The notes under the pieces are model-generated. The model made no database searches and was not told where the DNA came from. It saw only the letters and a list, made by a program, of their open reading frames with translations. Below are positions 33,871 through 44,621 of a stretch of 64,000 bases of DNA, one piece after another. Location of the stretch: assembly GCF_003570725.1 (NCBI RefSeq), contig NZ_QWVS01000011.1, positions 62,001 to 126,000 of the forward strand. Reading direction: 5' to 3'. The position numbers were made by a program, and so were the translations under genes. Positions within the stretch are counted from its first letter, which is position 1; each line of letters begins with the position of its first letter. The stretch comes from Peribacillus asahii. Lineage in GTDB: Bacteria > Bacillota > Bacilli > Bacillales > DSM-1321.

Positions 33871-34530
33871 ATGCATAAACATTTGAGTATACTAGCTATT
33901 GTATTATGCTCGACCATTTTGTTATCAGGGTGTTGGGCCAGTGTCTCTCCAGAGGAAAAAGTGTATCGAATACTAGAAGAGTCAGTAAAGAAAGAACATG
34001 AATTTGAAGAACAGCATAAACGAATTACACAGTTAGAAAAGGAAGAAAAGAAAATATATAAAGACATTATTGAATTAGGTTGGCGGCAATCAGATTCTAT
34101 TAGAGTTTTAGCGGAAGAGGCTTTGGATAATATTGAGAAAAGAGAAAAATTTCTTGCCGTGGAACATAAAAAAATTCAGGCTTCTCAGAAAACATCCATG
34201 AAAATGGAAGACCAAATTGATAAAATCGAACGAAAAGAAATAGAGAAACAAGTCATAACCCTTCATAAGACGATGAACAAACGTTACGAAACGTATGAGA
34301 AGTTATATGAAGCATATGGGCAAAGTTTAGTTTATGATCGAGAATTATATGAAATGTTTACAAAGGAAACCTTGAAAATGGATCAGCTGCAAGAACAAAT
34401 TGAAAAAATAAATAAAAGTTATGAAAAAGTACTGCGTTATTATGAACAATTTAATGAATTAACAGAAAAATTTATGAGACAAAAAGCAGATTTTTATCGA
34501 AAAAATGAACTAGGAAATGATGAAGAATGA
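33871..34530 (+). CDS. ykyA: YkyA-type coiled-coil lipoprotein
   Basis: A 219-residue putative cell-wall-facing lipoprotein. The signal peptide ends in LLSGCWA, with the lipidated Cys at residue 21. The remainder is almost entirely charged helix, with long heptad-like stretches rich in Glu and Lys (residues 35-215), typical of an extended coiled coil. It matches B. subtilis YkyA in type and position directly upstream of pdhA. Function is not known; cell-wall binding is a family annotation. GGGGAGG lies ten bases before the start. Confidence 0.85.
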   Translation: MHKHLSILAIVLCSTILLSGCWASVSPEEKVYRILEESVKKEHEFEEQHKRITQLEKEEKKIYKDIIELGWRQSDSIRVLAEEALDNIEKREKFLAVEHKKIQASQKTSMKMEDQIDKIERKEIEKQVITLHKTMNKRYETYEKLYEAYGQSLVYDRELYEMFTKETLKMDQLQEQIEKINKSYEKVLRYYEQFNELTEKFMRQKADFYRKNELGNDEE

Positions 34531-34557
34531 AAACTGGCTGATTGGCCAGTTTTTTTG
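34530..34557 (+). terminator. Terminator after ykyA
   Basis: Stem AAACTGGC / GGCCAGTTT followed by seven T. Confidence 0.8.
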
Positions 34558-34590
34558 TTTGGGAGAGAAACTGTACTATAAAAAATGGAA

Positions 34591-34606
34591 ATGTAAGCGT
34601 TTAAAT
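34591..34606 (+). promoter_or_regulatory. cre-like site upstream of pdhA
   Basis: ATGTAAGCGTTTAAAT differs at one defined position from the CcpA operator pattern WTGNAANCGNWNNCAW. It lies about 250 bases upstream of the likely pdhA promoter. Confidence 0.35.
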
Positions 34607-34840
34607 ATTTTCGTGGAATAGTAATGGTGATGTGGGAAATAGCTTCATGTGTAGAATAATTCACGGTGATGTCTCAATTGGCTAAAGGGAAACGTTATTT
34701 TAAATCAATAAGAGAGAGGGAGAGATAAAATAAATTTATAATACAGTTTTTCTTTTATACTATAACAGAATCTTTTTGGGGTGCTGGTGTAAATAAATGG
34801 GTAATCTTAAAAATAAGTTGATTTAACGCTATTAAAGGGA

Positions 34841-34868
34841 TTGACTTTAGGGCGATTCATCTTGTAAA
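34841..34868 (+). promoter_or_regulatory. Putative pdhA promoter
   Basis: TTGACT, 16-base spacer, TGTAAA. This leaves a leader of roughly 185 bases before pdhA. The whole 530-base gap encodes no protein. Confidence 0.4.
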
Positions 34869-34957
34869 CTGTGGGTACGAAAACAAATTGTATTACTTTT
34901 TTAAAGGATTTTATTGATACAGAAATAAGGTGTGCAATGTAAATTATATGATAATGT

Positions 34958-34973
34958 TTGCAAACGAAAGCTA
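34958..34973 (+). promoter_or_regulatory. cre-like site in the pdhA leader
   Basis: TTGCAAACGAAAGCTA fits WTGNAANCGNWNNCAW with one mismatch; it would lie about 85 bases into the transcript from the promoter at 34841. Confidence 0.3.
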
Positions 34974-35055
34974 AAGGGAAACATAATTTGTTAGAGATGC
35001 GTTACAGTTTAAGATTTATACAATAATAATGAATAACCTTTTAATGAAAGGATGA

Positions 35056-36177
<1,122 letters not shown>

Positions 36178-36180
36178 GCC

Positions 36181-37158
36181 ATGGCTCAAATGACGATGAT
36201 TCAAGCGATTACAGATGCATTACGTACAGAGTTGCGTAATGATGAAAATGTATTGGTTTTTGGAGAGGATGTTGGAGTAAACGGTGGGGTTTTCCGTGCA
36301 ACGGAAAATCTGCAAAAAGAATTTGGTGAAGAGCGTGTCTTTGATACACCACTTGCTGAATCTGGAATTGGTGGTTTGGCAGTAGGGTTATCTCTACAAG
36401 GTTTCCGTCCGGTTCCTGAAATTCAGTTCTTTGGATTTGTTTATGAGGTCATTGATTCGATTAGCGGTCAATTGGCGCGTATGCGCTATCGTTCAGGCGG
36501 ACGCTATAACGCACCAGTAACGATTCGTTCACCATTTGGCGGCGGTGTACATACACCGGAGTTACATGCTGATAGTTTAGAGGGACTAATGGCACAACAA
36601 CCAGGATTAAAAGTCGTCATTCCTTCAACACCTTATGATGCAAAAGGGTTATTAATTTCAGCCATTCGTGATAATGATCCAGTTATTTTCCTTGAACATA
36701 TGAAATTATATCGTTCATTTCGCCAAGAAGTACCAGAAGAAGAGTATAGCATTCCTCTAGGAAAAGCGGACGTAAAACGTGAAGGTACTGATCTTTCTAT
36801 TATTACGTATGGAGCGATGGTTCAGGAATCTATTAAAGCAGCTGAAGAATTAGCGAAAGAAGGTCATTCTGTTGAGGTGGTTGATTTACGTACCATTTCT
36901 CCATTAGATATTGAAACAATTATTGCTTCTGTTGAAAAAACAGGACGAGCAATTGTTGTTCAAGAAGCACAAAAACAAGCAGGGATCGCAGCTAATGTTG
37001 TATCAGAAATTACAGAACGTGCCATTTTAAGTTTAGATGCTCCTGTGTTACGTGTTGCTGCACCAGATACAGTATATCCGTTCTCACAAGCTGAACAAGT
37101 ATGGTTACCGAATTATAAAGATATTATTGAAACGGCAACAAAAGTATTGAAGTTTTAA
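36181..37158 (+). CDS. pdhB: Pyruvate dehydrogenase E1 beta subunit
   Basis: A 325-residue E1 beta partner of PdhA. Conserved parts are [15 protein letters not shown] (about residue 28), [17 protein letters not shown] (about 58), [15 protein letters not shown] (about 120) and the C-terminal domain with [11 protein letters not shown]. It follows pdhA without a gap, with a ribosome binding site (AAGGAG) inside the end of pdhA. A 120-base gap separates it from pdhC; this spacing could hold an internal promoter or processing site. Confidence 0.97.
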   Translation: MAQMTMIQAITDALRTELRNDENVLVFGEDVGVNGGVFRATENLQKEFGEERVFDTPLAESGIGGLAVGLSLQGFRPVPEIQFFGFVYEVIDSISGQLARMRYRSGGRYNAPVTIRSPFGGGVHTPELHADSLEGLMAQQPGLKVVIPSTPYDAKGLLISAIRDNDPVIFLEHMKLYRSFRQEVPEEEYSIPLGKADVKREGTDLSIITYGAMVQESIKAAEELAKEGHSVEVVDLRTISPLDIETIIASVEKTGRAIVVQEAQKQAGIAANVVSEITERAILSLDAPVLRVAAPDTVYPFSQAEQVWLPNYKDIIETATKVLKF

Positions 37159-37280
37159 TCCTACTTTTTGAAGAAACGGTAAAGTGATTGTCAGATAATT
37201 TGACAAGGATAATCAGAAATTCGTGACAAATGACTTTATTCGCAGCACTAAGTATGATTTAATATAGGAGGTTGAGTTCA

Positions 37281-38588
37281 GTGGCATTTCAATTTAGACT
37301 CCCTGATATCGGAGAAGGTATACATGAAGGTGAAATAGTAAAGTGGTTTGTAAAGCCAGGAGACAAAGTTCAGGAAGACGACGTTCTTTGTGAAGTTCAA
37401 AATGATAAAGCCGTCGTAGAAATTCCATCTCCTGTTGAAGGAACGGTGGAAGACATTCTTGTAGAAGAAGGAACGGTTGCCGTTGTTGGTGATGTTCTTG
37501 TTACATTTGACGCTCCTGGGTATGAACATCTTAAGTTTAAAGGGGATCATGAGGAGGAAAAAACAGAAGACGTTAGTAAGGCGGAAGCTGAAACTCAGGC
37601 AACAACTGAGGTTGTTCAAGAGTCATCTCCTGCTCCAGCAGCGGATGTTGATTCAAGTCGTCGTATTATTGCGATGCCTTCTGTGAGAAAGTATGCACGA
37701 GAACAAGGGGTAAATATTCGCTTAGTTACAGGTTCGGGAGATAATGGGCGCATTATGAAGGAAGACATTATGGCTTACATAAATGGTCAAACAGCTCCAC
37801 AAGAAGAAACTGAACAAGCTGAAGCTTCGCAACAACAAGAAACGGAAACAACAGTTGCTGAAACAGTTGTGATTCCTGAGGGGCAATATCCAGAAACGCG
37901 TGAGAAAGTAAGTGCAATGAGAAAAGCGATTGCCAAAGCAATGGTGAAATCTAAACAAACGGCTCCGCACGTTACATTAATGGATGAAGTCGATGTTACG
38001 CAACTTGTTGCTCACCGTAAAAAGTTCAAAGAGGTTGCTGCTGCTAAAGGAATTAAGTTAACTTTCTTGCCTTATGTTGTTAAAGCGTTAACAAGTGCAT
38101 TACGTGAGTATCCTATACTTAATACATCCTTTGATGATGAGACGAGTGAAATTATCCATAAGCATTATTTCAATATTGGAATTGCTGCCGATACAGATAA
38201 AGGTTTACTCGTTCCCGTTGTAAAAGATGCAGATCGCAAATCGCCCTTTGCTATTTCAAAAGAGATTAATGAGTTAGCTGATAAAGCTCGTGAAGGTAAA
38301 TTGACTCCTGGAGAAATGAAAGGGGCTTCCTGTACGATTACGAATATCGGTTCTGCAGGAGGTCAATGGTTTACCCCGATCATTAACCATCCAGAAGTTG
38401 CTATTCTCGGGATTGGGCGTATAGCTGAAAAAGCCATTGTTCGTGATGGAGAAATTATTGCAGCTCCAGTCTTGGCACTGTCTTTAAGCTTTGATCACCG
38501 TATCATTGATGGTGCGACAGGTCAAAATGCCTTAAATCATATTAAAAAGTTACTGAATGACCCAGAATTATTGTTAATGGAGGCGTAA
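37281..38588 (+). CDS. pdhC: Pyruvate dehydrogenase E2 (dihydrolipoamide acetyltransferase)
   Basis: The 435-residue core-forming E2. There is one N-terminal lipoyl domain (about 1-75, lipoylated Lys in [10 protein letters not shown]), a Glu/Ala/Pro linker, the E1/E3-binding domain (about 125-170, [16 protein letters not shown]), a second flexible linker with QQQET repeats, and the catalytic acyltransferase domain (about 200-435) with active-site [12 protein letters not shown]. The GTG at 37281 is taken as start, since AGGAGG lies eight bases upstream; an in-frame TTG at 37272 overlaps that site. A single lipoyl domain is normal for Bacillus. Confidence 0.97.
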   Translation: MAFQFRLPDIGEGIHEGEIVKWFVKPGDKVQEDDVLCEVQNDKAVVEIPSPVEGTVEDILVEEGTVAVVGDVLVTFDAPGYEHLKFKGDHEEEKTEDVSKAEAETQATTEVVQESSPAPAADVDSSRRIIAMPSVRKYAREQGVNIRLVTGSGDNGRIMKEDIMAYINGQTAPQEETEQAEASQQQETETTVAETVVIPEGQYPETREKVSAMRKAIAKAMVKSKQTAPHVTLMDEVDVTQLVAHRKKFKEVAAAKGIKLTFLPYVVKALTSALREYPILNTSFDDETSEIIHKHYFNIGIAADTDKGLLVPVVKDADRKSPFAISKEINELADKAREGKLTPGEMKGASCTITNIGSAGGQWFTPIINHPEVAILGIGRIAEKAIVRDGEIIAAPVLALSLSFDHRIIDGATGQNALNHIKKLLNDPELLLMEA

Positions 38589-38593
38589 TCATC

Positions 38594-40006
38594 ATGGTAG
38601 TAGGAGATTTTCCAATTGAAACAGATACTTTAGTCATCGGATCTGGCCCAGGAGGGTATGTAGCAGCAATTCGTGCAGCACAGCTTGGTCAAAAAGTAAC
38701 AGTTGTTGAAAAAGGTGCAATTGGTGGGGTTTGCTTAAATGTAGGATGTATCCCATCTAAAGCATTAATTGAAGCAGGACATCGTTTCCATAATGCACAG
38801 CATTCAGAAAACATTGGGATTACTGCAGAAAACGTAAAAATCGATTTTTCAAAAGTACAAGCATGGAAAGAATCGGTTGTTAATAAATTAACAGGCGGCG
38901 TAAGCGGTCTATTAAAAGGAAATAACATTGAAGTTGTTGCTGGTGAAGCATATTTTGTAGATGCTAACAATGTACGTGTGATGACTGAAAACTCAGCTCA
39001 AACTTATACATTCAAACATGCAATTATTGCAACTGGATCTACACCGGTTGAAATCCCAGCTTTCAAATATTCTAAACGTGTTATTAACTCTACAGGAGCT
39101 CTTGCTCTTGAAGAAGTTCCATCTTCTATGGTTGTAATCGGTGGAGGAGTTATCGGGGTTGAACTTGGTAGCGCTTATGCAAACATGGGCACAAAATTAA
39201 CAATTCTTGAAGGATCAGATGATATCTTCTCAGGTGCTTACGAAAAACAAATGACAACTCTAGTGAAGAAAAACCTAAAGAGTAAAGGTGTAGAAGTTGT
39301 TACAAAAGCACTTGCGAAAGGTGTAGAAGAAACAGAAAACGGCGTTATTGTAACGTATGAAGTAAAAGGTGAAGAGAAGAAAATCGAAGCTGATTACTTA
39401 CTTGTTACAGTTGGTCGTCGTCCAAATACTTCTGATATCGGTCTTGAGCAAGTTGGTATTAACCTAACTGATAGAGGCTTAATTGAAACAGATCAACAAG
39501 GCCGCACAAATATACCAAACATCTTTGCTATTGGTGACGTTGTGTCTGGTCCACAATTAGCACACAAAGCATCTTACGAAGGTAAAATTGCAGCTGAAGC
39601 AATTGCTGGACACCCTTCTGAAATTGACTATTTAGGAATCCCAGCTGTTGTATTCTCTGAGCCAGAATTAGCGACTGTAGGATTTACTGAGGCACAAGCG
39701 AAGGAAGCAGGAATTGAGGCAATTGGTTCTAAATTCCCATACGGTGCAAACGGCCGTGCGCTTTCTTTAAATGCGACAGACGGTTTTGTGAAGCTTGTGA
39801 CTCGTAAAGAAGATGGATTAGTAATTGGTGCGCAAATTGCTGGTGCAAATGCATCTGATATCATTGCTGAACTAGGACTTGCTATTGAAGCAGGTATGAC
39901 AGCTGAAGATATTGCGATGACTATTCATGCACATCCATCATTAGGAGAAATTACAATGGAAGCTGCTGAAGTAGCTCTAGGCACTCCTATCCATATTATT
40001 AAATAA
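38594..40006 (+). CDS. pdhD: Dihydrolipoamide dehydrogenase (E3)
   Basis: A 470-residue flavoprotein disulfide reductase that reoxidises the lipoyl groups of the pyruvate and other 2-oxo acid dehydrogenase complexes. FAD-binding motif [14 protein letters not shown] (about residue 16), redox-active disulfide [14 protein letters not shown] (about 46-51), NAD motif [13 protein letters not shown] (about 184), [13 protein letters not shown] (about 318) and the C-terminal active histidine in HAHPSLGE (about 450) are all present. GGAGGCGTAA precedes the ATG. A strong terminator ends the operon. Confidence 0.98.
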   Translation: MVVGDFPIETDTLVIGSGPGGYVAAIRAAQLGQKVTVVEKGAIGGVCLNVGCIPSKALIEAGHRFHNAQHSENIGITAENVKIDFSKVQAWKESVVNKLTGGVSGLLKGNNIEVVAGEAYFVDANNVRVMTENSAQTYTFKHAIIATGSTPVEIPAFKYSKRVINSTGALALEEVPSSMVVIGGGVIGVELGSAYANMGTKLTILEGSDDIFSGAYEKQMTTLVKKNLKSKGVEVVTKALAKGVEETENGVIVTYEVKGEEKKIEADYLLVTVGRRPNTSDIGLEQVGINLTDRGLIETDQQGRTNIPNIFAIGDVVSGPQLAHKASYEGKIAAEAIAGHPSEIDYLGIPAVVFSEPELATVGFTEAQAKEAGIEAIGSKFPYGANGRALSLNATDGFVKLVTRKEDGLVIGAQIAGANASDIIAELGLAIEAGMTAEDIAMTIHAHPSLGEITMEAAEVALGTPIHIIK

Positions 40007-40021
40007 TTAACGTGATGTTTT

Positions 40022-40053
40022 TAGCACACTGCTTTTTAGCAGTGTGCTTTTTG
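40022..40053 (+). terminator. Terminator after pdhABCD
   Basis: Perfect stem AGCACACTGCT / AGCAGTGTGCT with a TTTTT loop-side and tail. Confidence 0.9.
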
Positions 40054-40055
40054 CG

Positions 40056-40311
40056 TTATCCGGCACTTAATGGAGGTAGGACTCCTACCTTAAGCTTATG
40101 AGGAAACAAAGAGATAAATGGGAACTGCCCTCATCTAGTTGCGGCCCCTAGCTCCGCCTTTATAGTAAAAGTTCGATTGGTAAACTTTCACCAATCAGGT
40201 TCATATGGTCACTTGATTGAAGTGAAGCGAGATTTTAGTGACCGTAGAACGTGGCTAACTATCAGTGAGGGATGAAGGGAAACCCTCACTGATAGAAAAG
40301 TTTTACTTTAT
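40056..40311 (+). repeat. Dispersed repeat family 1, copy C
   Basis: Diverged left end (TTATCCGGCACTTAATGG), then CTTAAGCTTATGAGGAAACA, ACTGCCCTCATCTAGTTGCG, TATAGTAAAAGTTCGATTGG, CTTTCACCAATCAGGTTCAT and TTTTAGTGACCGTAGAACG. It ends with a perfect 13-bp hairpin (CTATCAGTGAGGG / CCCTCACTGATAG) and the tail AAAAGTTTTACTTTAT. It starts directly after the pdh terminator. Confidence 0.7.
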
Positions 40312-40438
40312 AGAGGAATGAATGGTTTGTCTATAAAATTTTGATCAATGGAAATGGATAGCAGAAGCGTTACATAAGATGAAACTATAGAAGTTTTAAT
40401 GGATGCCCATAGATTTAGAAATGAATGGAGTGACTAAT

Positions 40439-40687
40439 GTGAAAAAATATTGTGTTTTCCTTTTTCAATTAATCATTTGGAGCAGCTATACGCTTGCGGA
40501 ATGGTTGTCAATGAATGATCGCTTCTTCTATAAATCACTAATGTTTCTTCTGTTTTCCTATTTCGCTATTTATATTGGAAAGCTTATTTTACAATCAACT
40601 AAACAGACGCTGTTAGTAACCGTGATGAGTTTGTTTTGTTATGGGGTCTTGCAAATTTGTTTGGAAGTGATTATTCCTATTCATTAA
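40439..40687 (+). CDS. Small two- to three-helix membrane protein
   Basis: An 82-residue hydrophobic protein with probable membrane segments at about residues 5-22, 30-48 and 55-78, and few charges. I choose the GTG at 40439, because GGAGTG lies about eight bases upstream; the frame extends to 40403 without a ribosome binding site. It is not a protein I recognise, and B. subtilis has no obvious equivalent at this site. It is convergent with the DUF1885-type gene, with only ten bases between the stops. Confidence 0.55.
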   Translation: MKKYCVFLFQLIIWSSYTLAEWLSMNDRFFYKSLMFLLFSYFAIYIGKLILQSTKQTLLVTVMSLFCYGVLQICLEVIIPIH

Positions 40688-40697
40688 AAGAATTTCT

Positions 40698-41129
40698 TTA
40701 CTTACGAGGATAAAAGTACATGATGCGCTTATTGAACAAGTGGAGTTCCCCTTTTAATTGTTTGGCGAGAAATTTACATAGCTCATTAGCTTTGCCTTTA
40801 TCTCCAAATGTAGAATGTTCGACGAGCGTTATCTGAATATACGTTTGGATACGTTCGTTTTCTTTCTCATGAATTTGTTCTTGATCCATTCCGATTAAGA
40901 TAAGATGATAACCGTCTGTTAGGGATTGAAGGTATATCATATTGTTTGTAGGAGGTGTTGGCTCTTTTATTTCATAAGGAAAGGCTGCTTCATGGTAATT
41001 CCAATTTACTTGCTTGCCTGTTTTTGAGGTTATGTTTTGATAGTCATGTAATAATTCTTTAATTGTGTCAAGCGTAACTGTCGTTCGTTCTGGATATGGA
41101 ACGAGTTTAATATATGCATGTTCAGTCAT
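40698..41129 (-). CDS. DUF1885 family protein
   Basis: A 143-residue soluble protein with the DUF1885 pattern: AYIKLVP at the N-terminus, ITSKTGKQVNWNYHEAAFPYEI at the centre (about residues 35-56, here described by its ends) and a final FNKRIMYFYPRK. The family occurs in Bacillaceae and has a solved structure of unknown role. The ATG at 41129 has GGAGG six bases upstream. It stands alone between two repeat-bearing intergenic regions. Confidence 0.75.
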   Translation of the reverse strand: MTEHAYIKLVPYPERTTVTLDTIKELLHDYQNITSKTGKQVNWNYHEAAFPYEIKEPTPPTNNMIYLQSLTDGYHLILIGMDQEQIHEKENERIQTYIQITLVEHSTFGDKGKANELCKFLAKQLKGELHLFNKRIMYFYPRK

Positions 41130-41316
41130 GTTCATCCTCCTTAACTCCAATTTGCCTCATTATACTTTACTATTATTTGTATGATTTTTATTGTTAAAAA
41201 GAAGATAAATTTTGTTTATAACGCTATAAGAGAATTTAAGTGAAAAAATGATGAAAATGCAAAATATATGTTATACTTTTTCGCTTGAAATTTTAAATGT
41301 GTTATATTATTATGGA

Positions 41317-41331
41317 TGTAAAGCGGTTACA
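41317..41331 (+). promoter_or_regulatory. cre-like palindrome upstream of the SR1P gene
   Basis: TGTAA-AGCGG-TTACA is a perfect 5-bp inverted repeat resembling a CcpA operator, just downstream of a TATTAT -10-like sequence. In B. subtilis SR1 is under glycolytic repression (CcpN, and CcpA to a lesser degree), so an operator is expected here. Confidence 0.4.
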
Positions 41332-41375
41332 ATTCGATTATATAACATCTAATATATTAGAAGGGAGTTGTCGGA

Positions 41376-41504
41376 ATGGGAACGATCATTTGCCAAAGCT
41401 GTGATAGTACAATCGCTCATTTTGAAGATGAAAAAGTAAGTATTCTTTATTCGCATAGTCAAAAATGCCCTAGCTGTAATGCAACTGCTGCTGAGGAAAA
41501 TTAA
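41376..41504 (+). CDS. sr1P: SR1P-like small protein (GapA-binding peptide of the SR1 dual-function RNA)
   Basis: A 42-residue protein that begins MGTIICQSC and continues HFEDEKVSILY before a second cysteine pair, CPSC. The B. subtilis SR1-encoded peptide SR1P has the same plan and the near-identical blocks MGTI-CQ-C and HFEDEKV. SR1 is a small RNA that base-pairs with ahrC mRNA and also encodes SR1P, which binds GapA and affects RNase J1 activity. Position between pdhD and speA is the same as in B. subtilis. AAGGGAG lies about nine bases before the ATG. Confidence 0.85.
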   Translation: MGTIICQSCDSTIAHFEDEKVSILYSHSQKCPSCNATAAEEN

Positions 41505-41522
41505 AAAATAAATAATGACGTA

Positions 41523-41565
41523 GAAGTTCGGGTGCTTTTCAACTTGGAAGGTACCTTTTTTGTGT
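41523..41565 (+). terminator. Possible terminator of the SR1-like RNA
   Basis: Imperfect hairpin around GGTGCTTTTC / GAAGGTACC followed by TTTTTTGTGTTTT. Confidence 0.4.
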
Positions 41566-41600
41566 TTTAGGCTCTGTTTATAGGGGATTGTATGAATGAC

Positions 41601-41838
41601 TATTTATCCCACATTTAACGGGCAGTAAGACCCCACCTCAAGATTCAGAGTGAACAAGGAAGATAGGTGGGGGATAACTGCCTTCATCTAGTTGCGGCTC
41701 CTAGCCCCTCGAGGTTATAAGCTGTAATGCTTGTCGGGGCTGAACAGTCGCCTCGCTTTTGTAGTAAAGGTCCGATTGGTGACTAACCATCAGCGGGGGG
41801 GGGAAGGAAGAACCCTGATGATGAAAGTTTTACTTTAT
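41601..41838 (+). repeat. Dispersed repeat family 1, copy D
   Basis: Starts TTTATCCCACATTTAACGGG and continues CCCCACCTCAAGATTC, a left hairpin CCCCACCT / AGGTGGGG, GATAACTGCCTTCATCTAG, TTGTAGTAAAGGTCCGATTG, a right hairpin CCATCAG / CTGATG and the tail AAAGTTTTACTTTAT. Inside it, CTAGCCCCTCGAGG...TCGGGGCTGAACAG forms a separate hairpin absent from copy C. The speA terminator follows within 20 bases. Confidence 0.7.
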
Positions 41839-41854
41839 TTTATCAATAGTGTAA

Positions 41855-41893
41855 CTAGAAAAAAGCTGACTCAAGTGAGCCAGCTTTTTCTAG
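41855..41893. terminator. Terminator at the 3' end of speA
   Basis: Stem CTAGAAAAA-AGCTG / CAGCT-TTTTCTAG; overlaps the last codons of speA and can work in both directions. Confidence 0.8.
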
Positions 41894-43355
41894 GTTGTTG
41901 TTTCTTAATTACTCGTAAAAATTTGATTTCAGGATCTTCAGGTCCTTGTACAGGCAGTCCTGCTTCTATATTTTTTTGAATATATGTGATGTTTTCAGCC
42001 GTAATCATTTCTCCTGGAATGAAGATTGGGATGCCAGGCGGATATACCATAATGAATTCAGCGCTAATGCGATTAATAGATTCTTCAATCGGTACAACTT
42101 CTGTTTCCGCATAGAAGGCGTCTCTAGGAGTACAAGCAAGATTCGGTGTATCTGGCAGTATAACGCGAACGGGATCATTCTCGTTTGCTTCACCTTTAAA
42201 TTGCTCAGCTAAGTCTTGTAAAGCAAAAATAAGGGAATCAGCGTCCGCTTTCGTATCTCCTGGTGTAACTAAACAAAGGATATTATATAAGTCTGATAAT
42301 TCTACCTCGATGTTATGCTTTTCACGAAGCCACTTTTCAACATCATATCCTGTAATTCCTAAGTCCTTGATTGAAATAATTAATTTAGTTGGATCGTAGT
42401 TGTATGTGGCTTTCTTGCCTAAAATCTCTTTTCCTACACAATATAAAAAAGAAATTTCATTGATGGCATCGCGTGTATAATTGGCTAATTTAATCGTTTC
42501 ATCAATCATTTCTCTTCCTCTTGTTGCCAATTGTTTTCTAGCAGTATCAAGGGAAGCGAGTAAAATATAAGATGTAGAGGTTGTTGTTAACATACTAAGG
42601 ATAGACTGCACACGGTTAACGGGGATGAGCCCTTCTTTCACATTTAAAATCGAGCTTTGCGTCATAGAACCGCCGAGCTTATGAACACTTGTTGCGGCCA
42701 TATCTGCACCTGCTTGCATCGCTGAGAGAGGTAATTCATCGTGAAAATGAATATGAACACCGTGTGCTTCGTCAACTAGGACAGGTACATTATAGGAATG
42801 GGCTGTCTCGACAATCCTTCTTAAATCCGCAGCAATGCCGAAATAGGTTGGATTGATGACAAGTAACCCTTTTGCATCAGGATGTTCCTGTAATGTTTTT
42901 TCCACTTGATCTATCGTAATGCCGTGAGAAATTCCTAAGTTTTTATCAATTTCTGGATTAATAAAAATAGGTACAGCTCCAGAGAATACAATCGCTGACA
43001 TAACCGATTTATGAACATTTCGAGGGACGATAATTTTATCTCCAGGTCCACAAACCGTCATAACCATTGTCATAATTGCACCGCTTGTTCCTTGAACTGA
43101 GAAAAATGTATGATCAGCTCCGAATGCTTCAGCTGCTAAATCCTGCGCTTGTTTAATAATGCCTTTAGGTCGATGAAGGTCATCTAGCGGAGCGATATTA
43201 ATTAAATCGATAGATAATGCGTTTTCGCCAATAAATTCGCGAAATTCCGGATCCATTCCATTTCCTTTCTTATGTCCAGGAATATGAAATTGAATCGGAT
43301 TTTTTTTTGCATGATCGATTAAGCCAGTATATAAAGGAGTTTCATATTGTGACAA
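41871..43355 (-). CDS. speA: Arg/Lys/Orn decarboxylase (SpeA type)
   Basis: A PLP-dependent decarboxylase of the fold I Orn/Lys/Arg family, about 494 residues, closely matching B. subtilis SpeA (arginine decarboxylase, first step of agmatine-polyamine synthesis). Visible motifs are TPLYTG and FHIPGHKKGNGMDP at the N-terminus, FFSVQGTSGAIM, VLVDEAHGVHIHF and the PLP lysine in ATSVHKLGGSMTQSS (about residue 235). The likely start is the TTG at 43355 (LSQYETPLYTG), matching the family N-terminus with GGGG ten bases upstream. A longer frame goes to 43403 without a site. Lysine specificity is an alternative. Confidence 0.9.
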   Translation of the reverse strand: MSQYETPLYTGLIDHAKKNPIQFHIPGHKKGNGMDPEFREFIGENALSIDLINIAPLDDLHRPKGIIKQAQDLAAEAFGADHTFFSVQGTSGAIMTMVMTVCGPGDKIIVPRNVHKSVMSAIVFSGAVPIFINPEIDKNLGISHGITIDQVEKTLQEHPDAKGLLVINPTYFGIAADLRRIVETAHSYNVPVLVDEAHGVHIHFHDELPLSAMQAGADMAATSVHKLGGSMTQSSILNVKEGLIPVNRVQSILSMLTTTSTSYILLASLDTARKQLATRGREMIDETIKLANYTRDAINEISFLYCVGKEILGKKATYNYDPTKLIISIKDLGITGYDVEKWLREKHNIEVELSDLYNILCLVTPGDTKADADSLIFALQDLAEQFKGEANENDPVRVILPDTPNLACTPRDAFYAETEVVPIEESINRISAEFIMVYPPGIPIFIPGEMITAENITYIQKNIEAGLPVQGPEDPEIKFLRVIKKQQPRKSWLT

Positions 43356-43609
43356 TTCTTTTTGACCCCATTTCTTAATCAATGTAAATTTCGCATAAAA
43401 CAAGAGAAATTATAGCATGTATAAATGTCGTTGCATAGGAAAATTTCCGAAAAATAAGATCGGAAAATTGAAGGTTTAGTAAAAATTTGTAATAATATAA
43501 GGAAATACCAGAACGGGCGTTATCAGGGGAATCATGTAAATGATAGGCTGTGTTCATTCAGGTAGTAATAACGTCATTTAACAAAGCAAATAAAAGGGGG
43601 AGACTTATA

Positions 43610-44569
43610 ATGAAATGGAGTACGCGTGTTACAGAATTGTTAGGTATTAAATATCCAATTATTCAAGGGGGGTTAGCCTATTTAGCATATGCTGATTTGG
43701 CTGCAGCGGTTTCCAATGCAGGCGGTCTTGGACAAGTAACAGCGATGTCTTTACGTACACCTGAAGAACTTCAAGAAGAAATTCGAAAAACAAAATCTTT
43801 GACGGACCAACCATTTGGTGTTAATTTTGCCATTGGTAATCATGGGCGTCCGTATGAGCATTTTCTTGAAGTAGCTTTGAAAGAAGAAGTGAAGGCTGTT
43901 TCTGTTACAGGAGGAAATCCGGCTCCTTTTTTAGATTTTGTCAAAGATACACCCGTTAAAAAACTTGTTCTTGTTGCAGCAAGACGACAAGCGATAAAAG
44001 CTGAGCAATTAGGTGCAGATGCGGTCATGGTTGTTGGACAAGAAGGAGGCGGCCATTTAGGACGTGATGATATCGGAACATCCGTATTAATTCCTCAAGT
44101 TGTTGATTCTGTTAAGATTCCTGTTATTGCTTCAGGCGGCTTTGGGGATGGTCGAGGTTTAATGGCGGCATTAGCATTAGGCGCAGAAGGGATTGAGATG
44201 GGGACGCGATTTATTGCAGTTAAGGAATGTGTCCATGCTCATGAACTGTATAAAAACGCTTTAGTAGCTGGGACGGAAAATGATACGGTTGTTATTAAAC
44301 GTTCTATTGGAGCACCAGCTCGAGCGATTGCGAACAATTGGACAGATAAAATTTTAGAAATCGAGAAAGAAAACGGTGGATACGAGCAGTTGAAAGATTA
44401 CATAAGCGGGCAAGCGAATCAACGCTATATTTACGAGGGTGTTGAAGAAGAAGGATTCGGCTGGGCTGGACAAGTGATGGGGTTAATTCGTGATGTTCCG
44501 TCAACAGCTGAGCTATTTGATCGTATTATTGGTCAAGCAGAAGAAATTCGAAATAAATGGGCAAAATAA
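43610..44569 (+). CDS. Nitronate monooxygenase / FabK-like FMN enzyme
   Basis: A 319-residue FMN-dependent TIM-barrel protein of the 2-nitropropane dioxygenase group. It has PIIQGGLAYLAYADLAAAVS at the N-terminus, VVGQEGGGHLGRDDIG (FMN-phosphate region, about residue 145), VIASGGFGDGRGLMAALALG (about 180) and MGTRFIAVKE. Members either oxidise nitronates or act as FabK enoyl-ACP reductases; the sequence alone does not decide. AAAAGGGGGAG precedes the ATG at 43610. The next gene, yktA, starts about 50 bases downstream. Confidence 0.82.
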   Translation: MKWSTRVTELLGIKYPIIQGGLAYLAYADLAAAVSNAGGLGQVTAMSLRTPEELQEEIRKTKSLTDQPFGVNFAIGNHGRPYEHFLEVALKEEVKAVSVTGGNPAPFLDFVKDTPVKKLVLVAARRQAIKAEQLGADAVMVVGQEGGGHLGRDDIGTSVLIPQVVDSVKIPVIASGGFGDGRGLMAALALGAEGIEMGTRFIAVKECVHAHELYKNALVAGTENDTVVIKRSIGAPARAIANNWTDKILEIEKENGGYEQLKDYISGQANQRYIYEGVEEEGFGWAGQVMGLIRDVPSTAELFDRIIGQAEEIRNKWAK

Positions 44570-44621
44570 ACGAAAGTGCCGAACAGCAAGAGCGAAACAT
44601 ATAATAAAGAGGTGCGAAATA

